Notes: generated by a model from the sequence alone, not told the origin. Numbered from the stretch's first letter, positions 34,712 to 47,256 are shown. The stretch: 64,000 bases of DNA from Enoplosus armatus (GCF_043641665.1 NC_092193.1:11958501-12022500), one strand, 5' to 3'. Numbers and translations are program-made.

Positions 34712-35118
34712 TTAAGGGAATAGTCTGAAATTTTATTAAATATGCATATTTGCTTTCTTGGCCGGGATCAGTGACTTCCTGGAGTCTCTGCTTGTTGCCT
34801 GGCAACCTCACAGTGACTCCAATTAGTCACTGCTCCCTCTCAAGAAATAGTCCGGCACATAACCCCCTGTAAAACTGCAACTTGTTTATACATTTTGGTA
34901 TACAGATTACGACAACGAGATGTAACGTATTAATTAGTGAGCTTTAGATGTGCTGGTAGGTGTGTTTTTTAATACTTTTAGACACAGCCATGTTTCCCAT
35001 CTTCCATCTACTGGCTGTAGCTTCATACTGAACAGATGAGAGTGCTATGAATCTTCTTATCTAACTCTCTGCAAGAAAGCAAATAGCATATTTTCCAAAA
35101 TGTGGAACTATCTTTTAC
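34712..35118. mobile_element. foldback family A, diverged full-length copy
   Basis: The left end, AAGGGAATAGTCTGAAATTT, and the right end, TTTTCCAAAATGTGGAACTA followed by TCTTTTA, are inverted relative to each other, as in the 61.9 kb copy. The right arm also has CTGGCTGTAGCTTCATACTG and GCAAGAAAGCAAATAGCATA. The centre carries GTATTAATTAGTGAGCTTTA. Non-coding. Confidence 0.6.
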
Positions 35119-35135
35119 CTTTGTTAGGATGGCTG

Positions 35136-35650
35136 TGTAGCGGCTGGACATTAACAGCAGGAGGCTTGAGGCAGAGGTTAGGTGCAGACCAACCAGGTGT
35201 TTATTTCACCCACAATGAAGATATAATAACAGTCATAATGCTCCACATAAAAGCACGTGGACCACAGGCAGCATGTGGTCCTGACAGCAACCGGGCTTTC
35301 TTATATAGCCTTGACCCCTACCACAGTATAGGGAAGTCCGCCTTTCCCCTGACATCAAAACTCCACAAAACACAACAAATACATTAAAACATTACATCTA
35401 TACTCCAATACTGTCAAATAGTCTGCATAATTACAACAGATATCATAGAAAACCTGAACAGCAGATGAAAGTACACTAACACCCCTACACTAATTACCAC
35501 ATGGTATCTCCCGGAACCTTTAACATGGTACTCAGATGCCATGGGGACTCTTTTAGCCTGAACACCCTGGAGAGGAGACAAAACAGAGATAAGTGACCTG
35601 AACACAAACATTACACATTATATTATTGCACAACAGTTAACTCTACAGTC
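35136..35650 (-). mobile_element. possible solo LTR
   Basis: Read on the minus strand there is a TATA box (CTATATAAG, about 35301-35310), then 90 bases later an AATAAA signal (about 35202-35208), then a stretch ending GCCGCTACA at 35136. This is the order U3-TATA-R-polyA signal-U5 of an LTR. The 3' end CTACA mirrors a TGTAG at the likely 5' end (minus-strand start near 35649; another TGTAG occurs near 35733). No matching target duplication was found and no internal gag/pol is present. Confidence 0.4.
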
Positions 35651-37203
35651 AATCCACCATCATTTTGGCAAAGGTTAAGCCACAACATTTTGCTGAGTTA
35701 ACCAAACTAGCAAAACTGAGTGTATGTTTGTCTCTACAGGGCCGGCCTTGAATCAATTCCAGCTACAATATCTACCAAACACACATCAATAATACACGCA
35801 ACAATTTCAATGAAAACATTCAACGCTTCAAGTTTGTGCCTTATTTCTTTTACCCATACTGTATACAAAGAGGATCTTCATTACAACATTTTAATCAACA
35901 TTTGTTTAAATGCAAAACCAACAGGAAAGTGATATTACTGACAATAATTCTGTGTGTTGTCTCACCGCTGCACTGGGTGACATGGTCCTTCACTACAGCA
36001 AACATATATTTGAGTCCATCAAACATGCACCATCCTTCTGCCATAAATACTCATTAGCTCCCCATATCTGCCTTAAATAGTCCCAAACAAATACACGATT
36101 TACTCCTGTAACTCCTAACTTTTGCTAAAAACTACAGTGCCCAGCTGTTTTAGGAAATTATTTAGCCTTTTCTTTTGGATTAATGTCTTCAGTACGGAAA
36201 AAATGGACTTGTGGCTGAGACGTGTTGTTGTTTTTGGGCTTTTCAGGTTGTTGACAATAACAAAAATATGGAATATCACCAGCCTTAATGTATTTTATGT
36301 ATGGTCTTGTTTCTTATTGATGTGGTCAAATAAAGCATATGAACTTAAACAGTAATATGGCTCTTTTGGCTTTGTAGTCGTTCCTCCTCTCAGTTATAAG
36401 TAGGTTTTTGGAAAGTGGCTTGCCCTCTAAAGAGCTCCCCACCATGTCTGGCACTACAAATGTATTTCAGAGGCACCATATGACCCATGTTTCTGCAGGC
36501 AACTGTGTTAAGTAATTCTAGGCAAAGTGGAAGAGTGGAAATGAATGTCAAGGGCAGGGGGAATTGCTGCTGCTGTCTGTATTCAGTCTTATGTCACTCC
36601 AACCTCATGTCAGCCCTTCAGCAGCCCACACATCATTAAGTGGAGGAGGTTTTTAAGATGATAGCACTGCTTCCCCTGGTCATTCAGGTCATTATCACTA
36701 CAGGGTTTGGCTTTCCACATGCTGCAAGTGTTCCCCAAAATGTACACTTCCAGCCCCTGAGATCCTCAGGTCCATTAAATCTGTGGTGCTCAGAACAGAG
36801 ATTTATTTATCGCCCCACAGCCCATGTGGTCAACTTTGTTGATATTCTAATGTGGAAAGGGGAAGGCCAACTGGGAGAAAAATTGGATTTCCAGCAAGAA
36901 GTCTATGATTTATTCTGTGTCTAGATTGCGGTTTCAGAGGTGGTGATGGAATAAATAAGTCAAATGCAAATCCATGAAGGCCATTTAGAAATTAACTTGC
37001 TTTAGCAGACACTTTGGGTTCTTGTCTTGTCAGTATTAAAACTGTAGGAACTTCGGATGCGTCCTCCAAAGGCTGAATCCCAAAATTGCGTACAATGCAA
37101 GTCAAAGATTTCCAACTTATTTTTTGAAACGTGCAATTGCTGCTGCAGCTTTAAAAAATAAAATAAACGCAGATCTTACTGACCAATATCCTGCCATGCT
37201 ATG

Positions 37204-37240
37204 TCTCCCTTTTTATTTTTTTATTTTTTTATTTTTTTAA
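37204..37240. repeat. T-rich (TTTTTTA)n tract
   Basis: Four T-runs separated by single A, spaced about eight bases apart. Confidence 0.75.
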
Positions 37241-39715
37241 ATGTCCTGATGTATATTTCCCATCTAAATAACGGGCTTACAGACCTCAGGGACTGAAACA
37301 AAATCTGAAAATGCAGGACGATTCATGGCGCTCTCACATACCATCTGATAGGAAATGTTTTGTTGATAACAGGATCTTGGGAACACTGATACTTTGTAAT
37401 AGTCAGCTGATTTTGTGCTATAAAGATATAAATCAGTATAGATAATCATTCAGCTGACTTGATGGCACGGTGATTATAAATGAAGTCTTCTCAGGGGACA
37501 CCGTGATTATTACTACTATTGTCAACACCTATGCTTTTTTTTATTTTAGAGAAAATATGGAAATAAACCAATAAACAACGAACCAATTAAGAACAGGTGA
37601 TTTTTAGCAAGTTCTTCTTAATTGTCAAGCAGAGAGGGAATCACTGGTTGAATTGGTTGAACTTTTTCTCCAACCTGTCTAGCTTTTGAACATTTTGTAT
37701 TTCCAAATTATTTACCACAATTGCTAAAATGGCCCCACTTGGTGAAGGTCCACTGAAAGCTATCATTATGCATATGCTTCATTGGTACTGCAGGTTGTCT
37801 ATCTGTTGTGATAAAACTAAAGCTGGGTCACAAACACAGACAGAGAAAGACAAAAAGAGAGGAGCGCCAGAAAGCATATTTGTTATGCAGATTTCCCTCC
37901 TTCATGCTCCCCCACTTTATTTCATCTGGCTGATTTCCAATTTATTTGGGTTAAATGTAACTCAGTTCCTGGTCTAAAACCTCTACTCCACTTGAACATT
38001 CCCACAACAATATAACAACTGTAATTGGTCTCCTGTGGCTTCAGAGCCCCTTGCCTGTTCTTCCATTAACACCACCACAGAGCTGCCTGGCTGCTGTCCA
38101 TGGTGCTGATCTGTAAATGATGGCTTTGCGATGGAGGATGCCACCGTGCTGCTCGGCCCTCTGTCACAAATGCTACTTTATAATTTCTCCCGTCTCATGC
38201 ATGATTGCTTTTCTGCAATACACAAAAGCAATCATGAAATGTCCTTTTTTGAAGTTATAAAATGAGAGAGAGCAAACTTCATCTGAAGGTGATGCACCAA
38301 CACAAGAATGACTGTGGCATGGTTTTCACATTTGAACAAAAAACAAACATTGATATAAATTTTGAATTATTTTCACATAAAATTTGCAATTGGGACTTGG
38401 ATGTTACTACTGTCTCCACTCATAAATGTACAACAAAGAGCACAAATTGTGCCTGGCTTTGTTGTTTCTTCTTTATTATCTGCCTTTAAGGGGAGGAGAT
38501 ATGAATGCGTTTTGTGTTGCCTTGTTACTTTTTCGCCAACGCAGCCCAATGGGGAATTGTCATACCTAAACTGCGTGTCTTTGGGCATTATATACCACAT
38601 TTCCACTGTTCAATTATTTATGTTCCAACACCAGTGCAATGCGGCAAAATAACAGCAAGAAAGAAAGTTGGGGGGGCTACAGCACATACTTTGTTTTCCT
38701 CTCAACACTTCCTCAACTCTCCACAGACAGCAGTATCAAGGTTGTCTTTACTGGCCACTGACTGTAATCAGTCATGTACCTCAGTGTGATCTCTGATTTG
38801 AGACATCACACAAGTCTGCAGAAGAAAAAAGGGAAGACGGAAGTGGAAAGAACAGTCCTCCCCCCTCATAGGATTTACACAAATATCCTTAACTAAATAT
38901 CAATCGTATTTTTCTTATTAACAAAAGAAAAGCCTGTCCTTTGTTCCCTCTAATTAGCTGCAGCTGAAGTTAGAGAAAACTCCCCAGCCCTGGATCATTA
39001 GTATTTGCAGAGTGCGCAGCCACTTTGCTCCCTGTGGTTCCACTAAATTCACACTTTACTCTCTGTAATGAATGCACCCCTACCTCATTAGGCCTATGGA
39101 ACAATATTAACCGCTACGGGGGCCAGAGGGTGACATAGTTTCGCCTTTGATCACCACCCACCGCTAAAAGCTTCTAATTGCTGGCTCGATGCGGAAGTTT
39201 CCGCCCTGAAACCGCGCCTGAGGGCAAACGACGCACAGCGTTATGCTGTTGTCCAGCTCATAACGGGATCAGAGACACAAACTATTCAGAAACGAGTTGT
39301 GAAAGCAAGAGTCAGATGTCTAAACCTCTCCAGATACGCAGAAGCTATAGATGCTGGTCTGAACTGATTCTATTTGCTCCCTGCGCGCCACAAAAGCGCT
39401 CTTAACTTGTCACAACCCATCCTCAATATGTTCTGACATACTGGATGGGGCGTGAACATTTCAAAAAGGTGCAGATGAGGCGGCCAATAAAGACTCCTAT
39501 TCAACTAAGTGGATTCAAACTGCACAGTTAAACGTGGACACTTTGAGGATTGCAGCGGCTCTTCTCTCCTGGGAACAGAGACGCATATGCAATTTGCTGA
39601 TAAAGCTGCAGCTTCGCTTCTCCTTCTCTCTTTTTCTTTGTAAATGCATATTCTAATTCGGAGCACCAAACTGGCCGTGGATCAGCTCGTTTTAAGCAAC
39701 TCCTCTGCACAGAAC

Positions 39716-39723
39716 TATAAAAG
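39716..39723 (+). promoter_or_regulatory. dpp6: TATA box of the short dpp6 first exon
   Basis: TATAAAAG, a canonical TATA box. About 30 bases downstream is a pyrimidine/A start-like site near 39749-39752 (CCTACAG). The DNA on both sides (39110-40190) is richer in CpG than the surrounding region. It would drive the short DPP6a-like transcript. Confidence 0.5.
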
Positions 39724-39749
39724 AAACTTCATTTGCTGACTGGAAATCC

Positions 39750-39894
39750 TACAGTGACTTGTCTTCGTGGAGAAACTTTCTGCCGATCATCCGTCTCACC
39801 GGCAGCCGTGGGCAGAAAGGGCACACTGTATACAGGGAGGCTGCGACTTTGATTTACCACTGGACAACACTTTGAAATAGCATTATTACTACAG
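39750..39894 (+). other. dpp6: candidate noncoding leader exon of the short dpp6 transcript
   Basis: It begins about 30 bases after the TATA box and ends at a donor, ACAG|GTGGGT (last exon base 39894). It has no ATG. An acceptor, TTTTTGTATTGCAG, follows at 40119, giving a 225-base intron before the start-codon exon. Both splice sites are good, but their use is inferred. Confidence 0.45.
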
Positions 39895-40012
39895 GTGGGT
39901 GGCGTTTCATCTCGCTCGTTGCGGTAATAGCTGGAGCTCAATATCAGTGAGCGAATGTCGCCATATGGGGCTTTTCAAAAAGCGCAGATATTCTCGTGGT
40001 TATTGGCTGTGT

Positions 40013-40066
40013 GGGCGCGCGTGCGTGCGTCCTTACACGCACACATGCGTGCGCGCGCGTGTGTGA
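40013..40066. repeat. alternating purine-pyrimidine GC/GT tract
   Basis: Mixed GCGCGC, GTGCGT and CACACA words, with partly inverted halves, inside the short intron before the dpp6a-type exon. Such tracts can adopt Z-DNA; whether it does so here is unknown. Confidence 0.6.
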
Positions 40067-40119
40067 GAGATCAAAGTTGAATATTCAGTCGGTTTCAGGT
40101 GAATATTTTTGTATTGCAG

Positions 40120-40138
40120 ACTATTGCTACATGGGACC
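40120..40138 (+). promoter_or_regulatory. minimal uORF overlapping the dpp6a-type start
   Basis: From 40131 the sequence ATGGGACCATGA encodes Met-Gly-Pro-stop. The TGA (40140-40142) overlaps the main ATG (40139-40141) as ATGA. The main ATG has the better context (A at -3); the upstream one has T at -3. No other ATG occurs in the inferred leader, so ribosomes would meet this one first. Confidence 0.5.
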
Positions 40139-40195
40139 ATGAACTCATCAGCAGGTGCAGGACACTACCGCGGGGGATCCACCAAGGGAGAAAAG
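40139..40195 (+). CDS. dpp6: dpp6 alternative first coding exon, DPP6a-like
   Basis: It encodes 19 residues, MNSSAGAGHYRGGSTKGEK, and ends at a donor, AAAAG|GTAATT (phase 0), the same phase as the long-isoform exon, so both can join the common exon 2. An acceptor lies at 40119 and a TATA-driven leader upstream. In mammals the DPP6a and DPP10a variants start MNQTA and confer fast, N-type inactivation on Kv4 channels. The MN-x-x-AG start, the later Arg and the KGxK end suggest this is the fish counterpart. The peptide would be the cytoplasmic N-terminus of a type II membrane protein. An ATG at 40131 opens a 3-codon uORF overlapping this start. The peptide is too short for certainty. Confidence 0.6.
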
Positions 40196-43100
40196 GTAAT
40201 TTATGTTTTCAGCCTGCTCTTTCCACTTCTTGCTCACATCTAGCCGGCATTTCTTTTCTAACCATTAGCCTTAAAATCCACCCGTCGCCAAATTGGCGGA
40301 GCGTTGGTAAAGTACTTTTGGAGGCGGACTGGTGCGCGAGGAGACGGTGTTATTTCCTCTGCTGTGGACTCACCCTCAGCAGAAGAACAGGAAGACGATC
40401 AGAGTCGTGTTAAGTGCTGTTGAGATGTTGAGGTGTTGCTGTCTTCTGGGTCTTTTATCTTGATTTTACACTTTGGGTACTTTTTCCAGATCAGATTCAG
40501 AGTTTCCTTTCTGTGACTCACTGCACAAATGTTATAGTTTGAAATGTCACTTCAGTATCATAGTCAGTTATATATGAATGTGCAGGATCACTTATATCAG
40601 AAAATATCTGCCACTATTTAGCAACAGATCTGCCGGTATCAAGACTCTAAAAAGTGTCTCCTCACTGGTAGTTTTCCACTTGCCTTTACAAGTTAAGGCT
40701 CAATAGACCAAATCATCTGATAAGAGACTTGTTTGCAAAGTTCATGGCCTAAATGGAGTGTCTGTCCACAGCTTCTCCATGTGCACTCAAGCCAATTAGG
40801 TTGTCCTGATAAGAGTCTGGTTGTTATTTTCTGTTAGAGCTCTTTGAGACAACTTTTACTCTGTTCAACTGCCAGATTGTGTATTACCTACTTAGGTAAA
40901 CTGAAGGGATTGCTCTTTTTGCAATGTTCCCACAAAGAAAACATCACAAATCAACCCACAAAAAAAATCTTGTCTGTAAAGTAATGCCCCAGCAATAGCA
41001 CTCCCATAATGCCATTTCCCAGCAACACTCGCACAAAGACCCAAAGTTAACTTGAATTGCACAGGCAGACGCATCGATTGCAGTTTCAATGAGGGATAAA
41101 AATGTGTTGATGCGTGAATCAGTTTCCCTGCATGTGTTACTTCGAGGAGGAGCTGTGGAATATTTAAATTGTGACAAATCTGTCTGCCTCTAGAGGGCAT
41201 GTCTTCTCCAAAAATGTTTTCAGATCACAGGCTGTATGTAATAGGCTATTTTTAGGTGTTTCTGTAAGCTGAATGAGACATATAGTGCCACATGCAGAGT
41301 TCACATTTTAAATATGTTTGTTTTAGTTTTAGGGTAAAGATTTCACACCTGTCACGTGTCCCCATCGATTCACTGAATTCATTTAGTCTGATTTAGATCT
41401 CACAGTTCTGCTCATTTTGTTTGATATAATTAGGTGTAATTTCATCCTGTCAAATGTGGATGTGTGGCTGCTTTCTGTGGGGATTCACTCATTAGTCAGT
41501 GCTACTGCATTGTCATAGATTAGACTTGGATTGGCTCTTGATATCATCCCATCCTGGAGTTAGTTTGCCCTCTGCTGGATGCACAAAGTCACACACTGAC
41601 TCAAGATCAAGCTTCCTTGCCAATCTTTTCCTACTTGACTGCATCTTGACAGATTTTCTCTTAGAACTCAGGCTTTACAAGCTTCCACTCAGTTCCTTTC
41701 AAACAGATTTCCACCACTGCGATGAGAAGCTATACCTCTCTATATTCCATATTTCTGCTGACACCACTTGCAGCTCGATGCTATGAAAGCCCAAGCGTCC
41801 TGAACACTAAAGTTTCTGTGACCAAAGTTTGACTCTTTAAGGACTCCTAGGCACAGCCTATTACATTCTACCATAATCTGTAGTCAATTTGCATAGAAAA
41901 GAAATCATTAAGTCTGGCTGTGGATATCCGAGCTGAACTCCCTTCATCAGAGGATGGAGCAAATTTTGGAGAAAATGCAGACATGTCTTCACTAAAACTC
42001 ATTACGCCTGATTTGGTTATTATGATCCTGCGCTGAGAATGAGAGAGCTCTGACTTACAGAGACTTACAAGCTGAATCTACATGGATACATTCATAATAA
42101 TCATTTTCTTTTTCTTCTTTTCTTCCTGCCCCCTCTCTCCTCTTGTCTTTTCTTTGATAAATGTATTTAGTAATTGCAGCCCTCATTTGCACGACACTTT
42201 GTTAGGATATTAACTCTGAACAAGTCACAGCCGAGAGTAAACCAGCTGCTCTTCACAGACAAGTGTTAAAAACGCAGGTTATCAGTCATCTGCAATTATG
42301 GTGTTTCAAGCTTTTAATCCCATCAAATCTTTTGTTAAGCCATTACATTTTGCACCTTTTCAGTGAGGTCATTTCAAGTCCTTCTTCAGGAGTTAATAGG
42401 AAGTTTTGGTAATTCATAATAAGAGAGAAGCTGTAGCTTTTGTTGGGAGATGCACAACGCAAACACTAAAAATACATTTCTACAATTTAATTTTGACCAC
42501 ATTACATTGTTGATTACTGCTGTCCATTGCTGTACTGCATTAAGCTTTTTGCAGCGTTTGTAAGCTGCAGCTGCTGCTGTGATGATGTATTTTTGATGTT
42601 TTCCGTGGAGATTATGTTCACGACTGCTTTGATAATGAAATGTCACCCAAGAGGGTACCCAAATCCCAACACCCAAAAGCGCTCTGTAGAAACTAGGCTG
42701 TTACATGGACCTGTGTATTTGCTGCTTCTAGTACCTTGTCGCGCTTTAGGGCACTGCACATATTGAGTCCCATCAACAACCCTCCATTCATAATTTTTAT
42801 TCAGAATTCAAAGTGCATCTTAGATTTACACAATTTAAAATGCATTTAAATCAGATGGAAAGGTTACTCAGCATTATTTAACCATATTTAGTCATGGCCA
42901 AGATTGAATCATTGGCATCCATTTGCACCTCCTACACCACGGAGCAGAAAATACACTTCATATTTTGCCTTACGGTGTCTCGTCTCATCTGCTGTGCTGG
43001 CTGCCTCTGGTGCTTCCCGTTGCCTGACGTTTTTCGAGGCCAGTACCTGTCTCCCGAGTCTAGACTTCCATCATTTGCATTTGCTGAGAGACAGAGAGGC

Positions 43101-46100
43101 AGTCAGTCAGCTGACTGTGCTCTCTGTAAGATACGAATGGTATTGTTTCACTCTCTGCAAAAATGTCCAAGTTGCAGTTACAGTCTCAAATGTTCAGGCA
43201 CACAGCTCTTATAAATGTGTCTGTGGGGTCATGTTGCATGTTGTAGTATATTATATTTAGTGTGTATGTCAGGGAACATGATCGTATACTATTTGATCAG
43301 GTCAGTTTTGAGTGAACTTGCATCAGAGCCGTTTGAAATTGCGTGTCAAGGATTTGCCGGCAGCCTGAGCTGAATGTTAAAGTTCCCTGGATGAGAATCG
43401 TACAGACAAACTTTCACTGAAAAGATTTGTATGCAGCAAGAATATTTACGGATGAAATGCCTTTCAAAAGCATTCTGTATTCATCTCGTGAGCCTCTGTA
43501 TTTCAGCATTGAACCACTGCACTTTCAATCGCCTGCTTAAAATGTTTGTATTGCGGCCCACAGCCGCTATTAGTCGTTACAAAACGACTTCATTTTCCTA
43601 ACGTGCACATACACACACATACTACGTGCAGATTTTTCGATACCATCTGTTTATTTTATCCAGTGACCGCATTGAGAGAGATAATGCAGTGGCAAACAAT
43701 AGCACTTTGTCCAATGAAATGAAATTCAGAGACTGAGAAACAACCAGGGACGCATGGCAGCAAGGGACAACACCATTCAGCAGCAGTCATTTGTCACCAC
43801 TAACTGCTGTGCTGAGACTGGCCCTACAGGGAAGGTTTGCTGTAGATGAGAACCATGTTTATGAAAGCTGTCCGGGTTTTGCGGCTCCTGGCCACCCTCA
43901 AGCACCACTAAGTTCTTAAACCTGGACACAGTCTTGCTCTTGCATTCCTCCCTTGGGTACAGGTTTCATCTGTAGCTGTCACGCGTGACAGATGACCTGA
44001 TAGAGCTCTGGTCTTGGTGAAGCCGCTTGCGTCTTGCTGATAATGATAACACATCATAGCCCGATATGCACGTATTCCTTGACTCATTCCTATTCTGACA
44101 AACAGTGATGTGTTTCTCTATTCATATCTTTGCACCACTGCCCTTCCCTGAGCTCAAAGCGGAGCGGATCTGAGAAGCATACCAAGTACAGCTGTGTGAA
44201 TCTTTGGGATCCGCAGGGAGGAGCGCTGGTGGAGGGTGCTTGGGGCCTTTGAGTCGATTAGCCAGGGAAAGGTACTGTGGTCTGACTGAAGGTCAAGATC
44301 GGAGCTGGGCGAAGGACATAAAGGTTTGACGGCACCATGGGACACAAAGTTGGGAATTGAGTTTAGATGATACTTTCATGCTGCACAGTAGCGCGAACAA
44401 AGAGCCTCTGATGCACATTTCTACACACGCAGTCACATAAGTCCTTTGAATGTCCGTTTGGGTTTAGACCTTAGTCTTATAAGGTTGTCAGTAATCTTTG
44501 AGGCAGTTCTGCTCAGTTCTTCTTACTTTGCTGCTCACAGAAAAAGGCAATAGGAACACACTATTAGGGATGATTTGCTTCTTGCCATCCACATAGAGCT
44601 GTTTGGTATTTACCAGCCTTATTTATTGATCAGTTTATGATTTATCATTTTAATTCAGCAGCTGTAGACTCCAGTTAAGCACTCTTAGATAAGCCAAAAC
44701 CTGAACTGATGATTTCATTATCCCTGTGGTATCTGGTGATAAATCCAGCTTTCTCTCTGGATCTAGAGTGCTTTAGGCGTTTCCCTCGAACATGCTGATA
44801 TGTGTGATTTAAAAAGACATACTGCCATTGGGATTTTTAAGTTCCGATATAAAGTAATGTCTCCTTCAGTTTGTCCATGCCATCGATCATAGACTTTATT
44901 AATGATTTTGTTTTGACGTCAGCTCTTAAAATGCTTTAATGGAAGCTGACAGGACAAATGGAAGAAATTAGTAAATTAGTGTAAGCGGTTCTGTGCAGTA
45001 AAAGTAAACAAGTAAAGAAATTCAAGGCGTGCTTCATTAATCTTCTGTCAGTATGATAGAACGCCACATCACCTCTGTGCTTTACACCAATAACGGCGCT
45101 GACCTTTTGCTCTAATTGCAATTACAGTGACTTACTGCAAGCCAGCAATGTTCATAATCATAGAGGTGTACGTCATGGCTGTAAATGTGACAAAAATTAA
45201 TGCGGAAGATGACCAATCAGGGGCTTGTTTAAAGGACCCTGGGGAAATGTCATGGCACAAAATCAGCTTGTTAACAGCGATGGCTTCAACTGCAACCACC
45301 ACGTCTTGTATTAACTCAAAGGACTTTATTATTCCCCCGTACCTTCACCAGAGCAATTATTTTATCAGATGAAACCTTGTCTCCTGTGGTGGGAATGCAA
45401 ATATGAACTTTAGCTCATCTTTATCCTCGGTGTAGAGTATGGCTTTACATGTTGGCCTGATTAACATGAAAATTTTTTTGCAGCTGTTGGTGTGTTTTTT
45501 TTTTTTTTTACTTTATTGTCTCATGTTCTGTGATTACACTGCCTCCCTTTAACTTAGTGCAGTTCTCTATCAACTGCTGCTGTCATCTTGGGTGTGTCGT
45601 CTGTGTGCTAATCAAACATGTAAAATATGAGCTGAGGCCCGGCAGTCATTAGTGATAAACTGCTGCAGCTGCAGGGGGAAAGACTTTAAACGGGTCCATG
45701 AGTCACGGTCAAAAAGAAATTCAGCTGACTTTAAATATAAGTATTTATGAAGCGCCGTGAAACCTCAAAGCAGTTCCTACCACAGGCTATAAAACATACC
45801 GCTGTCAGTGAAATAAGAACATAGTCTCAACTTTATTTTATTCACTTTCCAATGAACAAATGGCAAGGTCGTATTAAAATAGTGCACATTTTGCTCATGA
45901 ATGTTAAATGAGATACAAACTTCCATAGCTGTGAAGTGTAAAACCTGAGGCACTGCTCTGCACTGGGATGGTGCTGTAATGACCTCGCACCACATACAGT
46001 ACGTCTTCAATGTTCACACCAACTCAGCATCTTGATTTCACACACAAGCAAAGTGCTGGACAGCATCATCAATACGAGATGTGATTCAGCCCCTCGAGGA

Positions 46101-46502
46101 GTCCATATCTGACCGGGGATTGACTGTAGGTGGCCATGTGATTCACTGTTCTTGAAACCCTCCGTGCACCATTTCAGTGAAAGAGTTATGAATGCTTTGC
46201 TATACGTGCAGGTCTTCTCAAGGTTCAGGGCTTCCTGCCTCCGGCTTTTGTCACATTCACTTGAGTTGATTAGATTAAGAAAGGAGAGGATGGTTCGGAT
46301 TTTCATTGAGAAATATGACTTCTTTATATTTTACAAAAGCCATGTCGTTCCCTCTTTCCCATGACTCCATGCTGTGGTTTTGTTGAATAAACTGGTTACT
46401 CAGTCTCAGCCTTGGGATTCAATGCGCAAGGCACAAATGCTACATAAATAAAGCAGCAGTGTGTCTTGTGCCAGGCTTCTGTCCCGTTAGCATGGCTTGA
46501 TG

Positions 46503-46529
46503 GGTGTGTGTGTGTGTGAGTGTGTGTGG
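46503..46529. repeat. (GT)n microsatellite
   Basis: A GT run with single-base interruptions, in a dpp6 intron. Confidence 0.75.
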
Positions 46530-46676
46530 GTAGAGGGGTTGTATTTTATGATGTGGAGGACAGGCAGCATAAATATAAGTTGCGCTTAATCACAACCCAG
46601 CTGCAAAGACGACTGAATTGATCCATTTCTTGGTAATATGTGGACACACTCTGATTGGAAAAACACACCCTACATA

Positions 46677-46692
46677 CACACACACACACACT
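46677..46692. repeat. (CA)n microsatellite
   Basis: A short CA run. Confidence 0.7.
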
Positions 46693-46837
46693 CGCAGGGG
46701 AAAATGCCTAGCAGGCAGTATTGGTACTGATGTGTTGAGAAACAATTTGTGTTTATTGCGTGTATGTATGTATGTATATATATGTATATTGAACTCTCCA
46801 CCTTTGCTGAGAAAAGTCTTGTTTTAGAGGAGTTTAA

Positions 46838-46877
46838 GTGTGTGTGTGTGTGTGTGTGTATGTGTGTGTGTGTGTGA
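46838..46877. repeat. (GT)n microsatellite
   Basis: A GT run with one ATGT break, just before the GC-rich stretch upstream of 47200. Confidence 0.85.
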
Positions 46878-46899
46878 GCGGGCGAGTGAGCCAGGGAGT

Positions 46900-47199
46900 G
46901 AGGGAGAGATAAGTAGCGTTTAAAGCAGCCTGAGAGGAGGAGATGCACCCCCCACCCCCTCACCCCCCTGGGAAGGCAATGCCAGTGTCTCTGTGATTGA
47001 TTCACCCTGCCAGGAGAGAGGGAGGCGCTCTGGTTGGGTTCCTGGACCCCCGGGTTATCCTCTCCCTTAGCTGTAGGGGAGGGAGGGAGGGGAAGGAAAG
47101 AGGGGGGGGGGGGCTTCTCAGACACCTACAGCAGTCCCAACTTCACAGCACAAAGGTGTGAGCACAGCGAGGGGGGAAAGGCAAGTGGCACTTTTCACC
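46900..47199 (+). promoter_or_regulatory. GC-rich promoter-like stretch before candidate exon 47200
   Basis: A locally GC-rich block with C and G runs (46948-46970, 47075-47113), unlike its AT-rich surroundings, directly upstream of an ATG exon with a good donor. There is no clear TATA. It could also be simple GC-rich repeat. Confidence 0.3.
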
Positions 47200-47256
47200 A
47201 TGTCTGTCCTCATAGCCACCCAGCTGAAGATAGACACCAGCACTCCCTCCAGAAGG
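47200..47256 (+). CDS. candidate third dpp6 alternative first exon
   Basis: An ATG in good context (CACC before it) opens 19 codons, MSVLIATQLKIDTSTPSRR, ending at AGAAGG|GTAAGG (phase 0). Length and phase equal those of the exon at 40139, and it lies between the two better-supported first exons on the same strand. Mammalian DPP6 and DPP10 each have several short alternative first exons, so another is plausible. I recognise no known variant in the peptide, and a 57-base open frame before a GT can occur by chance. Confidence 0.35.

Larger units (their letters stand above)
20331..39715. other. intergenic region between kmt2c and dpp6
   Basis: About 19 kb with no supported gene on either strand. 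No XRCC2 or ACTR3B exon was recognised, and none of the open frames (the longest about 100 codons) has a known domain. It contains the repeats listed separately: inverted-repeat elements near 22.4, 27.9 and 34.7 kb, a LINE-end-like repeat at 22.9 kb, a two-unit repeat at 29.9-30.4 kb, a possible LTR at 35.1 kb, and microsatellites. Distal enhancers of either gene could lie here but cannot be seen in one sequence. Confidence 0.6.

Noticed and set aside
20331..39715. xrcc2 or actr3b expected from mammalian gene order
   Set aside because: No exon with RAD51-like or actin-related protein motifs was seen by eye on either strand; a tblastn would be decisive.
46670..47125. 151-codon minus-strand open frame rich in His-Thr repeats
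   Set aside because: The length comes from GT/CA and GC-rich simple repeats read in one frame.
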